From Crotophaga sulcirostris (lineage: Eukaryota; Chordata; Aves; Cuculiformes; Crotophagidae): DNA of 64,000 nucleotides. The stretch is from NCBI GenBank assembly GCA_013397455.1, contig VYZB01000270.1, positions 464,359 to 528,358 on the forward strand, in the 5' to 3' direction. The notes below the pieces were generated by a model. The model saw nothing but the letters and a program-made list of their open reading frames with translations. It did no database searches and was not told the origin of the DNA. This document shows, one piece after another, positions 1-11,383 of this stretch (within the stretch, counting starts at the first letter, position 1; every line of letters starts with the position of its first letter). A program made the translations under genes and the position numbers.

Positions 1-96
1 CCTTAACCCCGGCTGCCCCTGACCCCCTCCACGTGCCCCTCCGGAGGCTGCTGGCCGCCCCTGACTGCCCTCCTGTACCCCCCGCTCTTCTTGCAG

Positions 97-3000
97 AGCT
101 GAACTCACTGCCGCAGCGCGCCCCGCGGCAACAGATCCGCTTCTTGCCAGTCCTGGGCGAGGGCGAGTCTAGGGTCACGGAGCTGGTGGCCACCAAGGTG
201 CCCATGCTGGCCGACCACCCCCTCGGTGAGGAACCCCATGGGGTCACAGCCTCGGAAGGGGCAGTGGGGTACCCGGGGCAATGAGGGGGCTCAGGGTGAT
301 GGGAATCCCCAAGGTGATGGGTGTCCCTGGGACGATAGAGGGAACCAGGGTGATGGGGGTCTCCAGGGTGGTGGGGATCCACAGGGCGATGGGGGCTTTG
401 GGGTGATGGGGATCCCCAGGGTGATAGGATCCACAGGGCAATGGGGATCCTCAGGGTGACAGAGATCCCTGGGGCGATGGGGGCCGGGTATCTCAGCCCG
501 GGAGGGGATGCCGGCGTCCGTTGGGCAATGGGGGGAGTCCCAAGACAATGGGGAGCCCCAGGGTGATGGGAGCTGCAGGCTGGCCCCAATGCTGTCTCCG
601 TTGCAGTCCGAGGCCCGCGGTTCAGGCGGCTGAAGATTGGAGCGGGTCACCGGCTGGACACGAAAGCCTCAGGAGTCTTTGGTGGGTCTCATCCTTGAAC
701 CTCACTGCATCCTGATCATTGGGTGATGGGTTTTTTATTAGGAAAAAGTCCTTCACTGAAAGGGTGATTGGCCATTGGAATGCGCTGCCCAGGGAGGTGG
801 TGGAGTCGCCAACCCTGGAGGTGTTTAAGAAGAGATTGGATGAGGCACTCAGTGCCAGGGTTTAGATGATGGGTTGGTGTTAGGCTATAGGCTGGACTCG
901 ACGATCTCAGAAGTCCTTTCCAACCTTGTAATACTGTGATACTGTTTCCCCACAGGGAAGAAATGGTGAAGGCTGTAGCCCTGCGTCGCACTACCCAGCT
1001 GGGGCTATAAATGCTAAACATAGAAGTGATCCCACAGGACATAGGCAATGCCAGGATATGGAAGCAACCTTTTATCCCCAGCGCTCAGGGCTTTGCTGTG
1101 ACACCGAGCTCCTGCCTGTGATGCCATCAGTGATCTCCCCCATAACCCCTTATCTCCGTTCCACCGCTTGAACTGGCTTTGCTGTGGCCGGTGTTACTCA
1201 GCATTTGCCCTGGAGTACCCAGGTGGAAAGCTCTGGGAAAATACAAGCACCCTAGTTACAGCTTTATCATAGTTTTAATGACAAGTGGTAATTTGGGGGT
1301 CTAATTGCATGGCTCAGGTGTGATTCTAAGGAGATGTGGCCCTGCCTGGGGGAGGAAATGTAGTGTGAGTGTGCAGTGCTGTGTAAATGCAGTAACTTCC
1401 CGTGTGACTGAATAACGGGTTCCCTGTCTTCTGTGTTTCAGTGCTTGGCATAGGCCACGGGAACAAGCTGCTCACGGATCTGTACAATTGCCACCTGACC
1501 AAGGTAGGTGATGGCCCTGGACATCCAAGTGCAAGGGCACACTTGGTTCCTGCCCCAGTGCCCAGAACTGGCATTGGGATGGTGATGCTGCTTTAGTCTC
1601 AAACCCAGCAATGCTGAGAGCTTTTCAAGATCCAGAATTTTATCCTTCATGTGAGCATCCACACGTGACCGCATGAGCAGAGGACGCTGCTGTCTTTGTG
1701 CAACACCATTATAGTCTGCTCTTCCTAGCAGCTGCAGGGCAGGATGTTGCTACTCAATTGCTTGATGTCTTTGTTTGATAAATTGCCCTCTTTGCCCTTC
1801 TTCCAGGTTTACACAGTCGGTGGGCTGTTTGGAAAAGCCACTGATGACTTCTCAGACACGGGGAGGCTGATAGAGAAGACGACGTTTGGTAAGAAACTGA
1901 ATTGATGTGTTTTTTTAAACTAAAAATGCCAAACAGAACAGCAAACAAACAGGATGCTAACGGTAAAGCCTTCAACCTGGTGACTCACACACAGATTAAA
2001 GGTATGCACGCCTTAAATGCTTTCTAGTTTTTGTTTGTACATGCAGCCCACGTGCAGTCCTGTGCCAAATACAACCGCAATATATCGAAAGCCAGTATGA
2101 GTCCTGATCACAGTGGTTGGTTACTGGGCTGGGCGGGACCCAGATCTCTCCATAAATCATACTTAGAGACAGTGGTTGGAAGCTTTCATTGACTGAAACT
2201 CTTCAAACACCTGATAAAAGAATCTGGAGCCAACCTCCTGAAATCAATTAAGCAAAGTGGTTTTTCCCTTCGTAGCCCAGCAGTGCTCTGTGCCTTTCCC
2301 ACTGTGCAGCCAGAAGTGACTCTGTGAAGCTGCCTCCCACAGTTCTCATCAGCCCGATGGGATGTGACCGCCTGCCAAAGGGACAGCAATACCCTGGTGG
2401 CACGTTTCAGGCTGCTGTCTCTTTCCTTTCTGGATGGATAATCGAGACTTTGTTTCTACTTTAATATTTGCAGATCATATCACAAGGGAGAAGCTGGAAC
2501 GGATTCTCGCTGTCATTCAAGGAACAAACCATAAGGCCCTGCTGATGTACGTATCCAGGGGGAAATGCAGCCCACCTGATCAAACTGCTGTTTCCTCAGC
2601 TTTATAACAAATGAAATTATTTCATTTGCCGTAATCCAAGTTGTTAAAGTTTGGAGTGCTAGATGGGAACAGAGAGAAGTTACTTTGAGTGCTCTGTACT
2701 CTGGTGAGAGGTTGCAGTTAAGTGTCCTTCTTGTATCCTGAAATCTCCAGCTATTTTAGGACCTATTTGTTATGTTAGAGCATGCAAAACTACCTTGTAG
2801 ATATGACCTCCCTCCCAAGCTGTGCTACCCTACTGACAGTACATACAGCATTAAAATGTATGCAAAGACTCAAACACACGCAGTTTTAAGAATAGAAATG
2901 GCAGCTTGGCTTTATTGTGGGGGGGAGATAGTTTGGATCCCATTGAAGAGAAGTACTAAGTTCCTGCGCTTCTCACTTTTTTCTTTTTCCAGGCATTCTA

Positions 3001-4158
3001 ACATTGACATGAAAACACAAGAGGCGTACGAGCTGGCTGTCAAAGGGTTGATTCGCCCCATGGAAAAAAGCCCTCCAATAATCACAGCCATCCGATGCCT
3101 CCAGTTCACACTTCCAGAATTCCAGTTAGGTAGGACCAGTACAAATGTATTGGGGAAGTCTGCATTTATATTATGGCAAATAGGATGGTAAACTTCAGTT
3201 TCTTAGTCATGATTTAATGCAAAATAAGTTAGTGGAAACTTTGTATCAGCTGGTAATCTCTGGAGAAAATGCAATGTTTCATAGTTTCCAGAGTCACAAA
3301 AGCATCTCCTGGTTAGATGAACCCTTCAGTGCAGTGGAAATACTTTGTTAGGGCAAGGTCTGGGACTCTTACAGTACTGAAGCCGTAATAAATCAAGCCA
3401 GCTGTGCCCCTAGTTCACAGGCTTTTCCCTGCCAGTTCCAGACCCGAGACTGAAGCAATCTTAGACTGAAAATTTACATAGCGAATACCTATGGAACAGA
3501 ATTTTTCCTTACCCCAGTGTTTCAGTGTAATGCAGTTCAGTGTGTTGTGCACTTTTTTTTTTAAAATGTTGTTTGCTTTCCTGCATCCAGTTTCCTCAAA
3601 TTATTTGCTTATCAAAAAGGTACCTTTTCTTATCCACTTTCAAATACCTAAATTTCTACATTACTCTTCTGTATCTCTGTTTTCTAAAACTTTGGAAGTG
3701 TCTAGGACACCCTGCAGTATTCCAGAAAATTGTCATCCACGTGTGCTTTAGTCTCTTCTACCAAACTAGTTCTTTCTGAATAACTGTGAGTGATTTCTGG
3801 ATTTACAGACAAGGTCTGGGTTTGTGTCATGCTTTGCTGCTTCTGACAGAGCCTCTCTGTCCTTCTAGAAATCCATTGCTTGCATGAGACTCAGCAGTAC
3901 CTCCGAAAAATAGTCCATGAGATTGGTCTGGAGCTGAAATCATCTGCCGTGTGCACACAAGTGCGAAGAATACGCGATGGTGTTTTCACACTGGATGATG
4001 CTCTCCTGAGAACCCAGTGGGACCTGCAGAGTATACAGAATGCAATCAGGAACTGTCAGCTTAAAGTGCAAACAGAGATAGAGAAAACACTAGGCCATCA
4101 GGATCAAAGCCTTCTACATGAGATGGATGTGGAGATGGCCCACGCTGCAGACAGCTGA
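97..4158 (+). CDS. TRUB2: TRUB2, mitochondrial TruB-family pseudouridine synthase (5' end missing)
   Basis: Seven exons join in frame: 97-225, 607-681, 1442-1503, 1807-1888, 2474-2546, 2993-3129 and 3869-4158 (TGA at 4156-4158). All have AG/GT borders. The first exon seen starts in phase (AG completes a codon), so the start exon lies left of the window. The 281 residues present compare with about 331 in the whole human protein. The motif [15 protein letters not shown] carries the presumed catalytic Asp (GAC 657-659), the LDxxASG form of the TruB active site. The window also encodes [18 protein letters not shown] and [20 protein letters not shown], typical of TRUB2 rather than TRUB1. Known role of the family: TRUB2 makes pseudouridine in mitochondrial mRNAs and belongs to the mitochondrial RNA granule pseudouridylation module. 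The C-terminus after the synthase fold is short and poorly conserved. It is tail-to-tail with SWI5. Identity is firm from sequence and synteny. Confidence 0.95.
262..480 (+). repeat. Degenerate GC-rich minisatellite in a TRUB2 intron
   Basis: Imperfect repeats of a unit of roughly 20-30 bases built on CAGGGTGATGGGGATCCC fill much of the intron between exons 97-225 and 607-681. Copies differ by substitutions and small indels. Open frames across it come from the repeat and show no gene-like composition. Confidence 0.7.
730..945 (+). mobile_element. CR1 LINE 3'-end fragment
   Basis: Shows the usual CR1 tail block in plus orientation: a TATTAGGAAAAAGTCCTTCACT-like start, then TTGGAATGCGCTGCCCAGGG, GTGGTGGAGTCGCCAACCCT, and an end in TCCTTTCCAACCTTGTAATAC with a degenerate ATTCTGTGATTCT tail. 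5' truncated, inside a TRUB2 intron. Limits are approximate. Confidence 0.85.
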
Positions 4159-4775
4159 GTGTGCGCTGTGGAGAGAACGTCCGTGAGCAATCTCTGTAGC
4201 ACAATAACACAGCTACGCGCTGACAGCATGATGGACAGCAGAAGGAAGGAGGTTAATTGCAGTTCACTTCCACCCCTTCCTTGAGATGACTTTAATCAGA
4301 GAGGCATTTTTTTCAGTGACAGGCTGTGTAATGTTTTTTAAAGCATCGCAAACAGTTCATTAGCAGGAGCTAGCTGTGCCAAAATTCCTCTTGACTTTGG
4401 GAACATTAAGGTTGCTAAGGGATATAAAAAGCCATCTCCAAATTGTTTAGCAGCAGGAAATTGACAGCATCTCACAGAGCTGTATTCCCTTGATTGCATG
4501 GATTTGTTTGTTCCTTGCAACTGGCAGCAAAACTTATCTACTATATGGATTTTATTTTCCCTCTGTTGCCTGGAGTATTTTATTTTCGTTAGTCCTGCTT
4601 TCAGGCACATAAGAACTGAAAATCAGACTAAAAGAGGGATGTGCAGGAGAAAAGGCAGCTGATGCAAAGCAATACAAGGAAACGGTCATGTCCAGAGTAT
4701 GTGTATGTGATGAGGAAAGTGGTTTGTAATGGGGACTGATGTGTAAGAAATAAAACTAGAAGTGACCTAAAGGGG
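4159..4775 (+). other. TRUB2: TRUB2 3' UTR (approximate end)
   Basis: Non-coding stretch after the TRUB2 stop. It ends just after an AATAAA signal at 4749-4754, the first such signal on the plus strand after the stop that is followed by intergenic-looking sequence. The cleavage site itself was not determined. Confidence 0.7.
4749..4754 (+). promoter_or_regulatory. TRUB2: TRUB2 polyadenylation signal AATAAA
   Basis: Canonical AATAAA about 590 bases after the TRUB2 stop codon. A T-rich tract lies further downstream (about 4850-4866). Assigned by position only. Confidence 0.65.
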
Positions 4776-5667
4776 ACGAGGCTGGTTCTTGGCTCAGATG
4801 CTCAACTGTGTGTGCACTGGCTCATTAAAAAAAAAGAGCACAATGCTGCTTTTATTTTTTTTTTTGTCTCCTGAGGAACCAAGGGTGTTGGGGGTCTCTA
4901 TCCTGCTCTGCCACAGCTCCAGGTAGGCAGCAAGTACTGCCCTCAGCTCTGCAATACCATTTGTTAGCCATTAGCTCCTTATAGCTGGGTCTGCCTGAGC
5001 AGCAATACACTTCCTAAAGGTAAATTAAAAACCTGAATTTACATTCACCGCTATCGCACTGCATATTTTTCCAGCTATACACTTTGCTAGCCAGTTTGGG
5101 GATTTATTTATAGAAAGCAGATTTGTTCTATTCCTCTTCTGGATTTGGACAAAGGCCAGCCTATTTCATCCTCCAGAGGACAGCCATTCAGGTACAAGAA
5201 GTCACTGAGAGTAGCACAAGGGCCATGAGGAAGTACTGGAGTGGCTGAGTCTTGTCCTGAAGCACTCCAGGAGTCATTAAGTGAGGCCCTGGAATCTACC
5301 AGTTATTCAGTTTCCCTGCTCTGTGCAGAGCAGCCAGAGCAGAGCTGCCACCGCATGGCACAGCACTGTGCCAGCTGCAGAGCTGCAGGGACTCCCCAAG
5401 GATGCCTGTCTCCTACCTCACCTGGTTGGTTCTGTGTGTGTTCATCATCTGTGCACAAGGGGCTGGGGTCAGGGCACCTTCCACGGACAGCTGTCTTCTG
5501 CTGATGGAAGCATAAACCTGCCACTGCAGCAGCACGAGTCCTGGAGCCCGGCAGAATGCTTGCATGGCTACAGCTGCAAGTTTTCATCCTGGTGCTCCTA
5601 CAAGGAGGGGAGAAAACACTGACTTCTCAGATTAATTTGATTCAAAATTGGAAATAACGAGCAGACT
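4776..5667. other. TRUB2-SWI5 intergenic stretch, left part
   Basis: Between the TRUB2 poly(A) signal and the CR1 copy. I see no spliced reading frame, structured RNA or recognisable repeat apart from short T runs near 4850. The region to 6470 is the tail-to-tail spacer between TRUB2 and SWI5. Confidence 0.5.
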
Positions 5668-6052
5668 GCAGCATGGAGCAGCTGAGGACCCTGGGGCTGT
5701 TTAATCTGGAGAAGGCTGAGGGGATACATCATTGCCCTTTGCAACTCCTGAAAGGAGGATGTAGTCAGTCTCTTCTAAGGAACAAGGGGTAGGACAAGAG
5801 GCAACAGCCTCATTTGCACCAGGGGAGGTTTAGATTGAATATTAGGAAATATTTCTTCACCGCAACGGTTGTCAAACATTGGAACAGGCTGCCCAGGGAA
5901 GTGGTGGAGCCACCATCCCCAGAGGTGTTTAAAAGCTACATAGATCTGGCACTCAGAGACAGGGTTTAGTGGTGGCTTGGCAGTGTTAGATTTACGGTTG
6001 GACTTGATGATCTTTAAAGGTCTTTTCCAACCTAAACGATTCTGTGTTTTTA
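5668..6052 (+). mobile_element. CR1 LINE 3'-end fragment, about 385 bp
   Basis: Plus-orientation CR1: starts near GCAGCTGAGGACCCTGGGGC, then TATTAGGAAATATTTCTTCACC, ACATTGGAACAGGCTGCCCA and GTTGGACTTGATGATCTTTA, ending TTCCAACCTAAACGATTCTG. It covers the extreme end of the CR1 ORF2 region and the 3' UTR. It lies between the two gene tails. Confidence 0.9.
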
Positions 6053-6474
6053 TGGGCCTGACAAGAGACAAGGGAGGAAACTTACTGGCAAGACAGTCTC
6101 AGAAGTAGGAATGGGCAGAGGACATCAAGCTTGAGTGAGAAAGGGACATGGGATCTTCAGTCAGCAGAGCACTTAATCACTTATGGCTGCCCAAAACAGC
6201 CAAATGTAGTCTGTTCAGTCACCCTTGATTCTAACATCTGACATTGAAACACTTGTGCTCTCCACATAACTTTGTGTTTAGGGCACCGCTCGCTTTCACA
6301 GTGACTCTGCATTTGGAGACTAAAGGCAATGCTGCACCTACCCATTACTGGTAGTGCTGCCATGCTGTCTCCATTAAGAAAACTCAGAAAACATCTGAAT
6401 AATAGATGTGATAGTCATCTCAGAATATGGTTCAAGAATTTGATCCCAGGCTCCTGAAGTGAATTACCAAGAAA

Positions 6475-7110
6475 TGCAATAGCTGCTTTATTCAGAACGG
6501 ACAGTTGAACACAACTTTACCTTTTGGTATTTACTACAGAAATGATACAAAACCTCCAGATACCAGAGCAGCTCAGTACAAAAGAGTAGAACACCCAGAC
6601 TCATTGGGGTTTGATCATAAAACAAAAACAACCCCTCAAACCACCACAACTTCAGCCTTCCTCCTTCCCCAGTTCTGTGTTTGGTTTTTTTTTTATTTCA
6701 CAGCAGCTATTAGATTGCACATCTGCATGCCCTCACTTCCTCTATCCATTCCATATCCAAAAAGCCCCTGGATGTTGTAGAGAAGCAAAAGCTCCATAGG
6801 AAGAGTTGTAACATCCACCGGAATTACAGCCTTAAATAAAAAAAAACAAAATAAAACAAAACTGTTGATTAGGTAGTAGACAAGACTATCTAAAGTCCCG
6901 CATCCCTTTCCCACAAACAGAAAACAATAGATTCAACACCTTTCATGTTCCAAGCTTCACAGAAATAAGGCTGTTAACCCGTGCTCTGTTGCAATTCTAC
7001 ACACAGACATCCAAGGCCATCTTGTATCAGTTCTAAACCAATGTGACACCAAAACATAAGAGCCCAGTAACAGTCATTTTCACAGGACGTGGCTGTCTCC
7101 AGGTTCCACG
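6475..7110 (-). other. SWI5: SWI5 3' UTR (approximate)
   Basis: Minus-strand sequence after the SWI5 stop (7111-7113). Read on the minus strand, AATAAA occurs at 6692-6697 and 6487-6492. The second is followed by GCAGCTATTGCA and is the better end signal. Neither use is proven. Confidence 0.5.
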
Positions 7111-10011
7111 CTAGTCACTGAGCTCCAGATCGTATTCGGGGTAGAGCTGCTTTGTAGTAACCCCTCGGATAACAGCTAGAAAAGAAAGAAATACCATTGC
7201 TTTCACTAAACAAAGATCAGTCAGAAAAGGTGTGTTTTCCTCCCAGCAGCTCCTAACTATCCCATAGAACGTCCCATAGCCAAGGAACCAATCTACGGTT
7301 TTGCATCTGTGCTCCCTGCTTGTCTCAATATTTTTCTTTTTTAAGCATATGAAGAGCAAAACTGAGAAAAATTAATAAGACATCAGATTTTGGTAATCCA
7401 TAACACAGACTAAAATGATGGTAAGTGACAATTATTTCACATTCGGTTCCAAAAACATCCCAAGAAAATAACAACAGAAGCCTTTGTGCTTGCACAAGTG
7501 ATTGGGTAATGTAAGCCTAAAACTGAAGAATCTTTAAGATGAGCTCTGTCCTTACAGCATAGTCGCTTCTCTTTCTCTGTCTGTATGAAAACACAGACTA
7601 AGAAGTTCGCCAGCAGCCTTCCCCTTCCTTACCCAGTTTGCCCAGCAGCATCTGCCCAGCATCTTTAATGTCATTGTACTCGTGGAGCAGAGAGATGTGC
7701 TTCTCCAGTTCCTCCAGGCTGTAGCCTCTGCAACGGTAAAACCAGAGAGGTCAAGAAGGCAGCAGAGGGATTGCTGCTGCCACTCACCAAGCACAGTGAT
7801 GGTATTTGAGACACCCAAGCTGAGCACACCCAAAGCAGACCCTGAAGGCAGCATCTACTGGTGCTGCAAATTGTAAATATGAAAGCTAGAAATGAGCAGA
7901 TCCTTGCTTTTTGCCATACCAAGACTTATAAAAAAAACCAACCACCCAAATCCTCAGCATCAAGCAGAAACAGGAATAGACTACGGTGAATTCAATTTAT
8001 ATGCATCTCTAATCTGTAGCTAGGGGAAAAAAATAAGATCTGTTTATCCTTGAGGACAAAACAAAAAAGCTTATGGAACAGCTTTTGTTGTCCTACCACT
8101 TCCATTCTGTACACTACACATTATCTTAGAAAATATCGCTCCTTCACAAGGAATAAACCACAGCAACTCCCTCTCTTTAAAAATGAAGCAGCAATTTTAT
8201 CTCAAAGCAGTTGCTAATAAGCAGCTGCCACAGCGTGTCGTAAGAAACCACAATAACACAGTTGCACAATCCGCCACTCCAAAGTGTTCTACAGGCCACC
8301 TGCTCACCTGGAAAATACCTCTGCTTCTTGAACACAAAGGTTTAACCCACTCGCCTCAGACACAAAACAAGCGAGTGCTTGATCAAGATGGAACAAAAAA
8401 GGAAACAGTTTTATCTGGGACTAAATTTGGCAGCTCATACAAGTCATGATCTCAGTTTTAATTCTCACATGAATGAGTTCTTCTAGTGGCACGTGTTTCA
8501 GTTATCATGATGGTTAAGATAATTTGTTCCCAATTAACAAGCAACTAGCTCGGAAACACCTGGGGTAAAGTTAAAATCTTCTTACCCAAGCTTCCAGTAA
8601 AACTCGTTTTGCTTTATCAAATAAAACACAAAGAACTCCCCCTTGTTTTCAACAGGTCCCACAACTCAAAGCAACATCGCACAGCATGATGATAAAAACA
8701 TCATCATCATAGCTCAGCTTTCAGTTCTAATTCCTGGACCATACTTTGTTTTAAAACCAAAAATAATAGAGGCGTCACAGCAAACACTCAGCTTGCCAAG
8801 TGTTCACGTACTCAGACAATAACTGTGTGATCTCCTGGTCTAGAGCAAGGTCCTTCAGTTTCAGCTCTTTGATTTCACACCGCAGGGTTTCTTCATTGGC
8901 TCCATCTGGTTGGCAGGACCTCAGAGATGGGACCTGTAGAACATAAAAGATGTTTAACTGTACTGCAGTCCTAGATAAAAAAAAAAAGAAAATGATAGCA
9001 ATATCACAGAATCTCTCTGGTGACCAATGATAGGACTCGAGGGAATGGCAAGAAGATGTGCCAGAGGAGGGTTGGGTTAGATATTAGGAAAAGGTTCTTC
9101 ACTCAGATGGTGGTGCAGCATTGGAACAGAGAACCCAGGGAAGCAGTTAATCCTAACTATATTGCAGAAGCATTTGGACAACACCTTCAGACACACGGTG
9201 TGAATGTTGGGGTTGTCCTGTGCAGGGACAGGAGCTGGACTCGATGATCCTTGTGGGTCATTCCAACCCAGGTCATTCTGTGATTCTATGATTCTAGGCT
9301 ATTTTAAGAGAGGGAAAACAGAAGTAGATCTTGATTTCAGACTGGAGTGTTTGGGGTTGGAAGGGACCTTCGAGATCATCCAGTTCCAATTCCCCTACCA
9401 TGATAAGGGATGAGGCAAGCACAGGTGAAACGTTTACCGAGTTAGGTACCGTCAACCGGCTCCATATCCCACCCTACAGCATTTTGTAAGTTGACAGCAT
9501 AAAGTGATAATAAAAAACCCACCCTACGATGTGTTTTTCCAGAGCAGCTCCCGGGCCAAAGCGAGGCCAAACGGCGGGGCCGGCGGGTAATGAGGCCCCG
9601 AGCAGCGCTCCCCTCCCGGGCCAACCCCCCCAGGCAGGGCCCGCCGCCCCCCCACCACTCACCGGGCACCTGAAGCCGCCCGCGCCGCTCCGCCGGCCGC
9701 CACCGGGGGCCCTGGAAAAGCAGAGGCCGCCGCGTCAGAGCCCGGGCAGCACACCGGGGGCCGCCTCACGCCCGCGGCGCGGGGAGGGAGGGGAGGGGGT
9801 GGGGGGTCTGGCTCGTACCTGCTCGGCGGGGCGGGCGGGCGGCGCGCGTCCACCTGCGGGGCCTGCTCGGCCAGGACTCCCGCCGGGGCCGGGCCGCAGG
9901 GCACGCCGGGAGCGGAAGCGCGGTGGCGTTGCGGGGCACGCCGGGAGTTGTAGTCTCTCCGACACCCGACGTAGTCGTCTCGCTGCCGCCAGGCACGCCG
10001 GGAGTCTCCAT
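7111..10011 (-). CDS. SWI5: SWI5 recombination-repair protein
   Basis: Minus-strand exons in order: first exon from ATG 10011 to a donor at 9854 (or ATG 10204 to a donor at 9819), then 9711-9663, 8933-8812, 7727-7633 and 7175-7111 (TAG). The last three exons are firm: they read [35 protein letters not shown] and [17 protein letters not shown], the conserved coiled coil and C-terminus of Swi5. Known role: SWI5 forms a heterodimer with SFR1 that stabilises RAD51 filaments and stimulates strand exchange in homologous recombination. Both first-exon choices keep frame into 9711-9663. They give about 162 aa (GTG before the ATG and G after it, a good Kozak context) or about 238 aa (weak context, in-frame TAA just before the ATG). 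The N-terminus is low-complexity, GC-rich and coded through the promoter repeat array, so it is the uncertain part. Confidence 0.85.
9035..9296 (+). mobile_element. CR1 LINE 3'-end fragment
   Basis: Plus-orientation CR1: AGGAGGGTTGGGTTAGATAT, TTGGAACAGAGAACCCAGGG, GGAGCTGGACTCGATGATCC, then the CR1 tail octamer repeats TTCTGTGATTCTATGATTCT. It lies in SWI5 intron sequence, opposite to the gene. Confidence 0.9.
9340..9412 (-). mobile_element. Short CR1 3'-end fragment, reverse orientation
   Basis: GGGGTTGGAAGGGACCTTCG, AGATCATCCAGTTCCAATTC and CCCTACCATGATAAGGG are the reverse complement of the CR1 3' end. It lies directly after a CR1 in the other orientation, giving a small inverted pair. 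Confidence 0.75.
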
Positions 10012-10140
10012 CACTGGAAGTTAGTGTTTCCCCGCTGCCGCCAGGCACGCCGGGAGTTGTAGTCTCTCCATCACTGGAAACTCTGTTACCTCTCTGCCGC
10101 AAGGCACGCCGGGAGTTGTAGTTTTCTCCTGGCACGGGTC
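9541..10140 (-). promoter_or_regulatory. SWI5: SWI5 CpG-rich promoter region
   Basis: A GC- and CpG-dense block with G-runs at 9781-9806 covers the SWI5 first exons and upstream DNA. No CAT (minus-strand ATG) occurs from 9541 to 9960, so translation must start further upstream than the core of the island, or at a non-AUG codon. No convincing TATA box sits inside the island; an AT-rich TATTTAAAT lies at about 10200-10212. Confidence 0.7.
9899..10122 (-). promoter_or_regulatory. Array of five ZNF143/THAP11-like promoter elements
   Basis: On the minus strand the element ACTACAACTCCCGGCGTGCC occurs complete at about 9935-9954, 10044-10063 and 10103-10122. Degenerate copies start at 9899 and 9992, where the core CCCGGCGTGCC survives. 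Starts are 36, 57, 52 and 59 bases apart, and the flanks (TCTCTCCATCACTGGAA, CTGCCGC) repeat too, so the array arose by tandem duplication of a 50-60 bp unit. The motif resembles the known ACTACA..CCCAGAATGC element bound by ZNF143/THAP11 near start sites. Binding here is inference. Confidence 0.75.
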
Positions 10141-10511
10141 GGTCGTGATTCCCGCGCCCGGCAGCGCCAGGAACAAGCACGCCATGTGACGCTGCAGGTG
10201 TCATTTAAATAGGTGTGGCAGGACATAATTATTCCAGTCACCGCGGCGATGACGCCCAGTGCCATCCAAAAAACACCTGGGAGCCCCCTTGCCCCTGAGG
10301 CTGCAGCCAGGATGGGGCTCAGGCAGAGCTAGGGCGCTGTGGGGTCCCTGGTGCAATTGTCCCTTTGTCACCTTTGTAGGGAGAAGCTGCTGCTGCCTGA
10401 GCCCCCTACACCCCATCTGGCCTATATAGCTCCCAAGTGTGGGGCTGTATCCATTGAAGGCTCTGGCCCCGCTGCCAAAGCCTGGCCACACAAAGCCAAT
10501 ACAGCCTCATG

Positions 10512-11383
10512 GATCATCAAATCACAGAATCACCCGGCTAGAAAAGACCTTTGAGATCATCAAGTCCAACTGTACCTGTCCACTACTAAACCATGTCCTT
10601 GAGAAACTCACCTACCTGTCTTTTAAACAAGCCCAGAGATGGTGACTCCACCACCTCCCTGAGCAGCCTCTGCCAGTGCCTGGCAACCCTTTCAGTGAAG
10701 AAATTTTTCCTGATGTCTAATCTGAACCTCCCCTGGTGCAACCTGAGGCCATTTCCTCTCGTCCTATCCCCTGCCACTTGGGAGAGGAGACCAGCACCCA
10801 CCTCACTACAACCTCCTTTCAGGCAGTTATAGACAGTGATGAGGTCTCCCCTCAGCCTCCTCTTCTCCAAGCTAAACAACCCCAGCTCCCCCAGTTGCTC
10901 CTCGTAAGACTTGTTCCCCAGACCCTTCTCCAGCTCCGTTCCCTTCTCTGGACACGCTCCAGCCCCTCAATGTCCTTCTTGTAGTGAGGGGCCCAGAACT
11001 GCACACAGCACTCGAGGTGTGGCCTCACCAGTGCTGAGTACAGGGGCACAATCCCTGCCCTGCTCCTGCTGGCAACACTGTCTGATACAGGTCAAGATGC
11101 CATTGGCCTTCTTGGCCACCTGGGCCTCTTCTGGCTCATGTTCAGCCACTGTCAACCAATACCCCCAGGTCCTTCTCTGGCAGGCAGCTCTCCAGCCATT
11201 TTTCTCCAAGCCTGTAACGCTCCCTGGGGTTGTTGTGTCTCAAGTGCAGGACTCAGCACTTGGTCTTGTTAAACCTCATCCCACTGGTTTCAGCCCATTG
11301 ATCCAGCCTGTCCAGATCCCTGTGCAGAGCCTCCCTTCCTTCAAGCAGATCAACACCACCACCCAGCTTGTTGTCATAGGATC
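10512..11383 (-). mobile_element. Long CR1 LINE fragment with reverse-transcriptase C-terminus, about 870 bp
   Basis: Minus-orientation CR1. The 3' end is at the left (ATCACAGAATCACCCGGCTA, GAAAAGACCTTTGAGATCATC-like). Rightward lie the 3' UTR and the end of ORF2. A minus-strand frame at 10852-11049 reads [19 protein letters not shown] and [13 protein letters not shown], the conserved CR1 reverse-transcriptase tail. Frames are broken and the 5' end is lost, so it is a dead copy. It occupies a third of the SWI5-GOLGA2 spacer. Confidence 0.93.

Noticed and set aside
9529..10062. 177-codon plus-strand frame, Pro/Ala/Gly/Arg-rich
   Set aside because: Antisense to the SWI5 CpG island. GC-rich DNA lacks stops by composition, and no domain or splice structure is seen.
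10852..11049. Minus-strand frame with a reverse-transcriptase-like C-terminus as a possible gene
   Set aside because: It is the end of CR1 ORF2 in a truncated element with broken frames.
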